DNA of 40,406 bases, taken from contig DDCB01000040.1 of NCBI GenBank assembly GCA_002335425.1, forward strand, positions 1 through 40,406, given 5' to 3'. Each line of letters opens with the position of its first letter. Position 1 is the first letter of the stretch. Below, in pieces: positions 1 through 6,285 of the stretch. The notes below the pieces were generated by a model. It did no database searches. It was not told where the DNA came from and saw only the letters and a list, made by a program, of their open reading frames with translations. A program made the position numbers and the translations under genes. This DNA is from Chthonomonas sp. UBA2017. GTDB taxonomy: Bacteria; Armatimonadota; Fimbriimonadia; Fimbriimonadales; Fimbriimonadaceae.

Positions 1-77
1 CGATTGAAGCAAGGTTCGGGGGTTTGGGGGGTTCGGCAGTTCGGGAGGCCTGAAGGGCCGACATCCAATGAACCTGA

Positions 78-149
78 TTCGGCAGTTCGGGAATTCGGGG
101 GTTCGGAAGTTTTTCCCGGGCCTCCGAGCCACCGAGCGTCCGGACTTCC
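78..149. repeat. 72-bp direct repeat, copy A
   Basis: This 72-bp stretch is identical, base for base, to 164-235, giving a period of 86 bp. It begins with TTCGGCAGTTCGGG and ends with CGTCCGGACTTCC. The bases before and after (GA/GCC here, GG/TCA in copy B) differ, so the edges are sharp. Confidence 0.95.
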
Positions 150-163
150 GCCATGTTGGGGGG

Positions 164-235
164 TTCGGCAGTTCGGGAATTCGGGGGTTCGGAAGTTTTT
201 CCCGGGCCTCCGAGCCACCGAGCGTCCGGACTTCC
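164..235. repeat. 72-bp direct repeat, copy B
   Basis: Exact second copy of 78-149. The absence of any substitution over 72 bp, beside a clearly diverged third copy around 386-434, suggests a recent local duplication or gene conversion. Confidence 0.95.
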
Positions 236-476
236 TCAAAGTTCGGGGGTTCGGGGGTACAGCAGTTCGGGAGGCCTGAAGGGCCGACATCCCACAGCGA
301 AGGCCGTGAGGCCTGGAAATGGGCCGCCCCAAGTTCATCAGGCCTGAAGGGCCGACATCCAATGAACCTGGTTCGGGAGCTAGGGGATTCGGGAGTTTTT
401 CCCGAGCCTGCGAGCCACCGAGCATCCGGACTTGGGGAATTCGGCAGTTCGGAGGGGCGGGTGGACTCCCCCCTGC

Positions 477-507
477 CCCCCTCATGCCGCTTCGCGGAAT
501 GAGGGGG
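477..507. repeat. Strong hairpin inside the repeat block
   Basis: CCCCCTCAT (477-485) pairs perfectly with ATGAGGGGG (499-507). An inner stem CCGC/GCGG (487-490 with 494-497) closes a TTC loop, with one G/A mismatch between the stems. No T-run follows on either strand, so it resembles a REP-like palindrome more than an intrinsic terminator. Confidence 0.7.
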
Positions 508-536
508 ATATTTGATTGGGAGCCCCAGAGAGTCGG

Positions 537-608
537 GGTTCGAGGGTTCGAGGGTTCGAGGGTTCGGGAGTTCGAGGGTTCGGGAGTTCGGGGGTTCGGC
601 AGTTCGGG
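537..608. repeat. Tandem array of nine 8-bp units
   Basis: Nine consecutive 8-bp units of the form (G/A)GTTCG(A/G)(G/C) run without interruption, beginning with three identical GGTTCGAG units and ending AGTTCGGG. The array leads directly into AGGCCTGAAGGGCCGA at 609-624. A period of 8 is not a multiple of 3, so the array cannot be a simple protein repeat. Confidence 0.9.
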
Positions 609-833
609 AGGCCTGAAGGGCCGAAAGGCTGCCGGACACTTGGCCAGAAAGAACTTTTGGCATCGGGATGATGGAGGCCCGCCCGGCCTGAGACCAGAGA
701 ACGGTTCGAAAGGCCTAGGAAGACCTCGCATCGTGCGGCCGAGGCGTCCAGATGGATGCTAGGAATTTGGTCTCACCTCGCCACGCAACAACGCGCCCCA
801 TCGTCATGAAGAAACACACTCCTCAGCAACATC

Positions 834-1052
834 ATGGCAAACCCTTACAAAGCACCGTTTCAGCTCTGGGCCATTCTCGGTAGTATCGCGTTGATCGTCG
901 CGGTGGTCAATCTCATCGTGAGCCGAATTGCCGAAGGCCCACCCCCGCCTGATTCGGCGAACATCGGGCTCGGGATTGTCGCGCTCTCGCTCATTCCTTG
1001 CGGAGTTGCGGCTTACTATTTCTTCCTCATGAAAGCTCATTCGTCGAACTGA
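834..1052 (+). CDS. Small two-helix membrane protein
   Basis: This 72-residue protein of unknown function has two hydrophobic segments, about residues 11-31 and 45-66, separated by a short loop containing four consecutive prolines. It should sit in the inner membrane. The ATG at 834 has no convincing Shine-Dalgarno sequence, so the start is only moderately secure; an upstream ATG at 806 is in another frame. It lies 53 bp ahead of the RNase Y gene on the same strand and could be cotranscribed. I do not recognise a family. Two clean membrane segments and the consistent position ahead of rny favour a real gene over a chance frame. Confidence 0.7.
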   Translation: MANPYKAPFQLWAILGSIALIVAVVNLIVSRIAEGPPPPDSANIGLGIVALSLIPCGVAAYYFFLMKAHSSN

Positions 1053-1105
1053 TCACCCCCAGCCGTCCGCAGCGGTCACAATAAGGGGCGGGTTGCAGAT
1101 CGAAA

Positions 1106-2656
1106 ATGGAGGAGGTCAGTCGAGTTGTTGTTGGGATCGTCGCGGGATTGCTAGGTGCCAGTATGGCGGGCGCATTGGCCTACGCGATTTTTCGGCCCCG
1201 AATTGTTCAGCTCGAAGGAGCCCGCGAAATCGCCGAAGCTCAGCTCAGGCAAGTCGAGCAGTCCATCGACCAGGTGCACGCCCAAGCCGAGCTGAGTGCG
1301 AAGGCGGCGCTCCTCGCCAAGCAAGAAGAGATCGAGCGAGAGGTGCGCGAGCGCCGGGCGGCCCTGGATAAATTCGAGGCTCGCCTAACCCAAAAAGACG
1401 AAGTGCTCGATGAGCGCCGCGCCGCCGTCGATGCCAAAGAATCCGACCTCCGAGCTCAAGCTGCCCAGCTCGAAAAGCGGACGGACGAACTCAAGGCCGA
1501 AGCGCAGCGGGTTGAATCGGAGCTCCAGCGCGTTGCGGGTCTGAGCCGGGAGGAGGCCCGAGATCTTTACCTGAGCCGGATCGAGGCCGAGTTCTCTGAG
1601 TTCGCTCTTCGCAAAGCTCGCGAAGTCGAAGCGCGGTCGGCGGCGGAGCTTGAGCGCCAAGCTCGGCACCTCTTGGTGAGCACGATGGAGCGGACGGCTT
1701 CGCAGTACATCACAGAGGCCACGACCGCGGTGGTCACTCTCGCCACCGAAGACATGAAAGGCCGGATCATTGGACGCGAGGGGCGCAATATCCGGGCGTT
1801 TGAACAGGTCACCGGGACCGACTTGATCATCGACGAAACCCCCGAGGCCGCGGTGATCTCTTGTTTCGATCCGATTCGGCGTGAGACGGCTCGACTGACG
1901 CTCATGAACCTGATGCTCGATGGGCGAATTCATCCCGGGCGGATCGAAGAGGTCTATGAGCAGGCCAAGATCGAAATCGAGCGGATGATCGCCGAAGCGG
2001 GCGAACGAGCGGCTGACCGAGCGGGACTCGTGGGGCTCCATCCGAAGATTGTCGACATGATGGGTCGGCTTCGGTTTCGAACGAGCTATGCTCAGAACGT
2101 TCTCGATCACAGCGTCGAAACCAGCCAGATTGCGGCGATGCTGGCGGCTGAGCTCGGTCAGAATGTGGAGGTCGCCAAGCTCGCCGGATTCCTGCACGAC
2201 ATTGGAAAGGCGCTCGGCGAAGAGTGGGAGGGGCCCCACGCCATCACGGGGATGGAGTTTCTCCAGTCGCTGGGCGTCGCCGAGGCCGTAACCCACGCCG
2301 TGGGAGCTCATCACCGGGACATCGATCCCGAATCACCCGAAGCTCTTTTGGTGATCGTCGCCGACGCTCTCAGTGCCGCCAGACCCGGGGCTCGTCGCGA
2401 AAATCTGGACGCCTATGTCAAGCGCCTCGGCATGCTGGAGACGATTGCCAACAGTCACCCAGGAGTGGAGCGCAGCTACGCGCTCCAAGCGGGCCGCGAA
2501 ATTCGGGTTGTGGTGAAGCCCGAAGAGATTGACGATCTTGCCGCCCGACGGCTCGCCCACGATCTCGCGCGAAAAATCGAGTCCGAAATGGAGTATCCCG
2601 GCCAGATCAAGGTGACGGTCATCCGAGAAACTCGCGCTTCGGACACTGCCAAGTAG
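1106..2656 (+). CDS. rny: Ribonuclease Y
   Basis: This is a 516-residue endoribonuclease of the RNase Y family, which starts mRNA decay at the inner membrane. Domains in order: an N-terminal membrane anchor (about residues 6-28), a long charged coiled coil (about 35-190), a KH RNA-binding domain with GRIIGREGRN at 219-228, and an HD phosphohydrolase domain with the metal-binding motif FLHDIGKA at 362-369. The length matches the usual 510-530 residues. The ATG at 1106 puts the membrane anchor at the very N-terminus, as expected. It lies 24 bp upstream of selD on the same strand, so the two may share a transcript. All catalytic and binding signatures appear intact. Confidence 0.97.
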   Translation: MEEVSRVVVGIVAGLLGASMAGALAYAIFRPRIVQLEGAREIAEAQLRQVEQSIDQVHAQAELSAKAALLAKQEEIEREVRERRAALDKFEARLTQKDEVLDERRAAVDAKESDLRAQAAQLEKRTDELKAEAQRVESELQRVAGLSREEARDLYLSRIEAEFSEFALRKAREVEARSAAELERQARHLLVSTMERTASQYITEATTAVVTLATEDMKGRIIGREGRNIRAFEQVTGTDLIIDETPEAAVISCFDPIRRETARLTLMNLMLDGRIHPGRIEEVYEQAKIEIERMIAEAGERAADRAGLVGLHPKIVDMMGRLRFRTSYAQNVLDHSVETSQIAAMLAAELGQNVEVAKLAGFLHDIGKALGEEWEGPHAITGMEFLQSLGVAEAVTHAVGAHHRDIDPESPEALLVIVADALSAARPGARRENLDAYVKRLGMLETIANSHPGVERSYALQAGREIRVVVKPEEIDDLAARRLAHDLARKIESEMEYPGQIKVTVIRETRASDTAK

Positions 2657-2680
2657 TCACTTGCGGATACACTAGTCTTC

Positions 2681-3673
2681 ATGCGACTGACGCACCTTGT
2701 TTCTTGCGCGGGTTGAGCGAGCAAGCTGGGCCCCACCCAGTTGGCGGACGTGCTCCGTCATTTGCCACGATCCAGCGATCCGAACCTCCTCGTCGGGATT
2801 GAAACCCGAGATGACGCGGGGGTGTTTTTGCTGTCCGACGGGCAAGCCTTGGTGCAAACAGTCGATTTCTTCACGCCGATCGTGGATGACCCTTACGCCT
2901 TTGGGGCGATTGCAGCCGCGAACAGTCTGAGCGACGTGTATGCGATGGGCGGGCGTCCGTTGACGGTCTTGAACATCGCCTGCTTCGATCCGGCTGCAGC
3001 TCCGCCTGAGATGTGGGCCGAGGTGTTGCGGGGTGCCTATGACAAGACGACGGAGGCGGGCGCAGTCGTCGTGGGGGGCCATAGCGTCGAAGACCCGCAG
3101 CCGAAGTTTGGAATGGCGGTTACGGGGCTTGTCGATCCTCAGAAGGTCTTTCGCAACGACCAGGCCGAGGTTGGGGATGAGATCTGGCTAACAAAGCCGC
3201 TCGGGGCTGGCATCGTCACCACCGCCGCAAAGCGCGACGCCTGCTCGCCCGAGGAGTTGGCCGCCGCCATCGAATGGATGCAAACGCTCAATCGAGCGGC
3301 TTGCGAGCTGGGGCAAGCCGCCGGATGTCGGTGCGCCACGGACATCACCGGCTTTGGGCTCGCGGGCCACCTTTTCAATATCGCTCGGGCTAGCCGAGTG
3401 ACGGTGGAGTTGCAGGCGTCGCAGCTCCCGCTTTTGCCGGGGGTGATGAGAATGATTGCCGACGGCATGACGACTGGCGGAGCCCGAAAAAACCAAGCCT
3501 TCTTGGGCGAAGCCTTCGAGTTCGATGCGGGGGTCGATCCCGCCTTGCAGCACGTCATTTTGGACCCCCAGACCAGCGGCGGACTCGCACTCTTTGTTCG
3601 ACAACCGATCCCGGGTGCCACCCGAATTGGTCGGGTGGTCGAAGGCGAACCGAAGATCGTCGTGCGGCCTTAG
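2681..3673 (+). CDS. selD: Selenide, water dikinase, itself a selenoprotein (in-frame TGA = Sec12)
   Basis: SelD makes selenophosphate from selenide and ATP, the selenium donor for selenocysteine and selenouridine. Reading from ATG 2681 gives MRLTHLVSCAG, then TGA at 2714-2716, then ASKLGPTQLADV, continuing in frame to the stop at 3671-3673. This is the classic SelD active site with selenocysteine where E. coli has Cys17. The partner lysine is present three residues on (K15). The product is 330 residues with Sec, the usual SelD length. Downstream motifs GHSVEDPQPKFG, TKPLGAGI, TDITGFGLAGH and DPQTSGGL confirm the family. Starting at the internal TTG at 2741 instead would remove the catalytic residue. 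The gene converges on birA with a 4-bp overlap. A sequencing error turning a Cys codon into TGA is possible but less likely. Confidence 0.93.
2714..2759 (+). promoter_or_regulatory. Sec UGA codon and candidate bacterial SECIS
   Basis: The TGA at 2714-2716 is followed by two possible stem-loops. The first pairs 2721-2729 with 2737-2745 (one A/G mismatch, one G-U pair), with a G at the start of the apical loop at 2730. Its loop is slightly close to the UGA. The second is a short stem, GACG/CGTC (2747-2750 with 2756-2759), with loop TGCTC whose second base is G, at about the usual distance. Bacterial SECIS elements lie inside the coding region just after UGA and present a G in the loop to SelB. 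I cannot decide between the two. Confidence 0.5.
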
Positions 3674-4347
3674 ATCTGCCAGGCGTCGGCGGCAAAATGC
3701 CGCTCCCCGTCGGTGTCGATGAGCTCTCCGAGCTCGCCGATTCCGGCCGCGACGACGCGTCGCCCCGAACTGGATCGATACGATTTTCCCGGCGTCGCGT
3801 CAAGTGCGGTCCAGGCAGCTTTCAGCTCCGCCCAGTCGGTGGGGATCGGGGTTGCCGACCAAGCATCCAAGAGCGCCCGAGCGCAAGATTCAGGATCGGG
3901 AGCGGCGCCCCTGACTTGAAGGAGGCTGACGGCTCGATCGGCGATCTCGGAGGGAAACTCTGTCCGGCGCAGGTTGATGCCCACCCCCAAAAGCAGAGCC
4001 GATTCACCGGGGGCGACGGGGCGATTTTCCGCTAGAATTCCACCGACTTTTCGTCCTTCGGCGACCAGATCGTTCGGCCATTGGACTTCGATCTCCAGCC
4101 TCTCAGCGGCCAGCACGGCTAACCTCATGCCGACGAGCCAAGGGGCCGGATGCCCTTGGGCTCGAGGGTCAAAGAGGGACAGGCAGAGGTCTTCACCCGG
4201 CGAATCCAGCCAAGCTCGGTCGAGTCGTCCCCGGCCAGCGGTCTGGTGGCGGGCGAGAATCGCAAGCGCCTGGTGGGTGTTTTTTAAGCTCGACGCCAAA
4301 AGGTCTTGGGTGGACGATGTCTCGTCCACGATGTCAAGAGGAATCAA
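3670..4347 (-). CDS. birA: Biotin--[acetyl-CoA-carboxylase] ligase
   Basis: This enzyme activates biotin with ATP and attaches it to the biotin carboxyl carrier protein and other carboxylases. The 225-residue protein has the biotinyl-AMP loop GRGRLDRAW at 38-46, the KVGGILAE segment with the catalytic-type lysine K100, and GVGINL further on. It has the catalytic and C-terminal domains but no N-terminal helix-turn-helix, so it should be a ligase only and not a biotin repressor. Its ATG overlaps the nadC stop by 4 bp, which indicates translational coupling in the order unknown-nadC-birA. Its 3' end overlaps selD by 4 bp in convergent orientation. Confidence 0.93.
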   Translation of the reverse strand: MIPLDIVDETSSTQDLLASSLKNTHQALAILARHQTAGRGRLDRAWLDSPGEDLCLSLFDPRAQGHPAPWLVGMRLAVLAAERLEIEVQWPNDLVAEGRKVGGILAENRPVAPGESALLLGVGINLRRTEFPSEIADRAVSLLQVRGAAPDPESCARALLDAWSATPIPTDWAELKAAWTALDATPGKSYRSSSGRRVVAAGIGELGELIDTDGERHFAADAWQI

Positions 4348-5207
4348 AGAGGGTCCCGCTCGAACTCAAGGTGAAACGGGAGCGACGGCGCGGAGTGCGT
4401 CAGCATGCCCACTGAGATGAGGTCAACCCCGGTCGCGGCGAATTGGGCGACCGTCTCCAGGCTCACCCCGCCGCTCGCTTCAAAGCTGCATCGGCCGCGA
4501 TGCTTCAGAACCGCCTCGCGCATCGAAAAAGGGTCCATGTTGTCGAGCATGATGATGTCGGCTCCGGCGGCCACGGCCTCATCGACCTGCTCCAGGGTCT
4601 CGCATTCCACCTCAATCTTCACCGTATGGGGGGCTGACCTTTTGGCACGTCGAACCCCTTCCGAGACTCCGCCGAGAGCCATTAAGTGGTTGTCTTTCAG
4701 CATGACTCCGTCATAGAGCCCGCGGCGATGGTTGGTGCCTCCGCCGCACCGGACGGCGTACTTTTGGAGCGAACGCATCCCCGGGATGGTCTTGCGGGTG
4801 TCGACAATTTTGGCTTGCGTTCCTTCGACGGCGTCGACGAACTTGCGGGTCAGACTCGCCGTTCCACTCAGCAGCATCAGGTAGTTCAGGGCCGAGCGCT
4901 CTTTCGCGACAATCGCCGCCGAATAGAACCGCCCCTCAAGAACTCGGGTGCCTCGCTCAACGCGGTCTCCATCGGTGCGGAGCACCCGAATCCCCAGATC
5001 GGGTCGGGGCTCTTCGGGGCGAAGGAGCCAATGGGCGATCCCGAGGCCGCAGACCACGCCGCTGGCTTGGGCTTCGATGTACCAAGACGTGATGTGCTCA
5101 GGGTCTAAGCATGCTCCGGAGAGGTCCCCATTTCCGAGGTCCTCCATAAAGCTGTTCCAAGCCATCTGCTCCCACTGGTCGGGGGCCGGCAGATTCCAAC
5201 CGTTCAT
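4344..5207 (-). CDS. nadC: Nicotinate-nucleotide pyrophosphorylase (carboxylating)
   Basis: This is quinolinate phosphoribosyltransferase, which converts quinolinate and PRPP to nicotinate mononucleotide, the last step of de novo pyridine ring synthesis. The 287-residue length is normal. Diagnostic motifs are DTRKTIPGMR (136-145), KYAVRCGGGTNHRRGL (149-164), the metal/substrate segment VMLKDNH, EVECETLEQ, and the C-terminal barrel strands IIMLDNM and EASGGV. It overlaps the preceding gene by 4 bp and birA by 4 bp, so the three genes form a tight operon. nadA and nadB are not in the window. Confidence 0.96.
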   Translation of the reverse strand: MNGWNLPAPDQWEQMAWNSFMEDLGNGDLSGACLDPEHITSWYIEAQASGVVCGLGIAHWLLRPEEPRPDLGIRVLRTDGDRVERGTRVLEGRFYSAAIVAKERSALNYLMLLSGTASLTRKFVDAVEGTQAKIVDTRKTIPGMRSLQKYAVRCGGGTNHRRGLYDGVMLKDNHLMALGGVSEGVRRAKRSAPHTVKIEVECETLEQVDEAVAAGADIIMLDNMDPFSMREAVLKHRGRCSFEASGGVSLETVAQFAATGVDLISVGMLTHSAPSLPFHLEFERDPL

Positions 5208-5704
5208 GCTGCTCGTTCAATCTCCAATCCGCATCGGGCGGCGATCTCGTCGATCAGGGTTTCATAAGGGACTTCGAGTCCATTACGGGTCCAGCCGACG
5301 GGAACCTTGAGCTTACCAGCTACCAGGTGGGCAACGGGTTTGATCGTGACGTGCCCTCGATCTAGCTCAAGAACGACCCGGTCTTGGGCTCGCCAAGAGA
5401 TTTTTTGGACTTGCAGATATCGAATGCGCCGGGTCGGCGCGCCCGGGGAGATGATCTCGAAGTCCTCTTCATAGAGGCTATATTCTTGGGCGAGAGCCTG
5501 TCGCCGCGCGAGCTGGGCGAGGGCAGATTTTCCCACGCCCAGCACCATGCCCGCGGCGTCGCGCAGGTCGCGGCCCAGGGTTCGTTCCCCCTCGCGCTGG
5601 AAGAGGCTCCGGCCTTTGCGCTTGGCTTCGTCGAGTCCGTCGGGCCGGCTGTCATCGATCCAGCGCAACACTTCGCCGGGGGCATATCGGATTCGCTCGG
5701 TCAT
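5204..5704 (-). CDS. Conserved-looking protein of unknown function, first gene of the nadC-birA operon
   Basis: This is a 166-residue soluble, charged protein that I cannot assign to a family. The N-terminal half is helical and basic (about residues 1-75). The C-terminal half has alternating hydrophobic strands (IRYLQVQKISW, DRVVLELDRGHVTIKP), which suggests a small beta domain. I chose ATG 5704 because it has a good ribosome binding site (AGGTGA, 7 nt upstream); the frame stays open to a TTG at 5755. Its last 4 bp overlap nadC, so it is translationally coupled to NAD and biotin genes. That coupling is the only functional clue. Confidence 0.7.
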   Translation of the reverse strand: MTERIRYAPGEVLRWIDDSRPDGLDEAKRKGRSLFQREGERTLGRDLRDAAGMVLGVGKSALAQLARRQALAQEYSLYEEDFEIISPGAPTRRIRYLQVQKISWRAQDRVVLELDRGHVTIKPVAHLVAGKLKVPVGWTRNGLEVPYETLIDEIAARCGLEIERAA

Positions 5705-5767
5705 TGTGGGTTCACCTGAAGGGTCCTTACGATGCGCACGGCCCAGAAGGTGCAATCGCGAATCGGA

Positions 5768-6202
5768 TTAGAGCTTCAGATCGACAATTCCACTCACGCC
5801 GACGCCGTCGACTCGGTTGATCCCTTTGGTCACATCGATGCTGGAGACCGGGATCATGGCTCGGATTCGAATCTCCTTACCGAAGAGGTCGACTTCCGGC
5901 GAGGCCACGGCTTGGACCTTTTCGACGGCGGATTTCGGGCCCATTACTTGGGCGGCCCCAATCGCGCTGCTTTTTCCGACTCCGACCGAAAGGATCGGGA
6001 CGACCTTGGTAGTCATCGTCGCAGTGTCTTTGTGCTTGACGAGCTTATTCAGCTCGCGATTAATGTCCGGTCCGAACTGCTTGACGGCGGCGCCCACTCC
6101 CACGACTTTGATGACTTGCTTGATCTGGGGCGCGGCGAGCGCGGAAAGAACGACAACGCATGCGCCCACGGCGGCGACGCGGATCCAAGTTTTCTTTGCC
6201 AT
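5768..6202 (-). CDS. Exported or membrane-anchored protein of unknown function
   Basis: The 144-residue protein starts MAKKTWIRVAAVGACVVVLSALAAPQ, a typical signal peptide or anchor (about residues 1-24). The rest contains no cysteine motif and several small beta-prone stretches (VVPILSVGVG, EIRIRAMIPVSSIDV, VDGVGVSGIVDLKL). It probably acts in the periplasm. ATG 6202 is preferred to a GTG at 6217 because it places the basic residues directly before the hydrophobic core. It lies downstream of the SLH-porin terminator and 63 bp upstream of the nadC operon. No family is recognised. Confidence 0.65.
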   Translation of the reverse strand: MAKKTWIRVAAVGACVVVLSALAAPQIKQVIKVVGVGAAVKQFGPDINRELNKLVKHKDTATMTTKVVPILSVGVGKSSAIGAAQVMGPKSAVEKVQAVASPEVDLFGKEIRIRAMIPVSSIDVTKGINRVDGVGVSGIVDLKL

Positions 6203-6227
6203 GCTTTCAGGATACACGAAGCGCCCG

Positions 6228-6267
6228 AAAAGAGAACGGGCTCCAGGATTTCCTGGAGCCCGTTCTC
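6228..6267 (-). terminator. Intrinsic terminator of the SLH porin gene
   Basis: GAGAACGGGCTCCAGG (6232-6247) pairs perfectly with 6252-6267 around an ATTT loop, a 16-bp stem. Read on the minus strand, the hairpin is followed by four Ts (6231-6228). It lies 18 bp after the porin stop codon. The T-run is short, but the stem is very strong. Confidence 0.85.
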
Positions 6268-6285
6268 AGTCACGAACCGATCTGT

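Larger units (their letters stand above)
1..625. repeat. Complex intergenic repeat block built from 8-bp TTCGG units
   Basis: No credible gene is seen here. The block consists mostly of degenerate 8-bp units of the form RRTTCGRR (GGTTCGGG, AGTTCGGG, GGTTCGAG, AATTCGGG). These are repeatedly followed by a module AGGCCTGAAGGGCCGA. GGCCTGAAGGGCC cores lie at about 47-59, 273-285, 341-353 and 610-622; two of them (47-76 and 341-370) share a 30-bp identical stretch that continues into CATCCAATGAACCTG. A third, diverged copy of the larger 72-bp repeat lies around 386-434. Long open frames cross the block in several frames, as expected from stop-poor GC-rich repeats, and they share no family features. 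From memory, the modules resemble dispersed intergenic repeats seen in some Armatimonadota and Planctomycetes genomes; I cannot verify this here. Confidence 0.85.

Noticed and set aside
1..625. CRISPR array
   Set aside because: Repeats have no constant length separated by unique spacers of similar size, and no cas genes are present.
703..710. tRNA T-loop-like GGTTCGAA
   Set aside because: The flanking bases cannot form a T-stem, and no acceptor or anticodon arms are seen; it belongs to the TTCGG repeat family.
4..762. Several overlapping frames encoding RPEGPTS/GFGSF-type peptides
   Set aside because: They follow the TTCGG repeats in all frames and change frame because the unit is 8 bp; this is repeat composition, not coding.
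2741..3673. selD starting at TTG 2741
   Set aside because: This would omit the conserved active-site segment, which is present in frame just upstream across the TGA.
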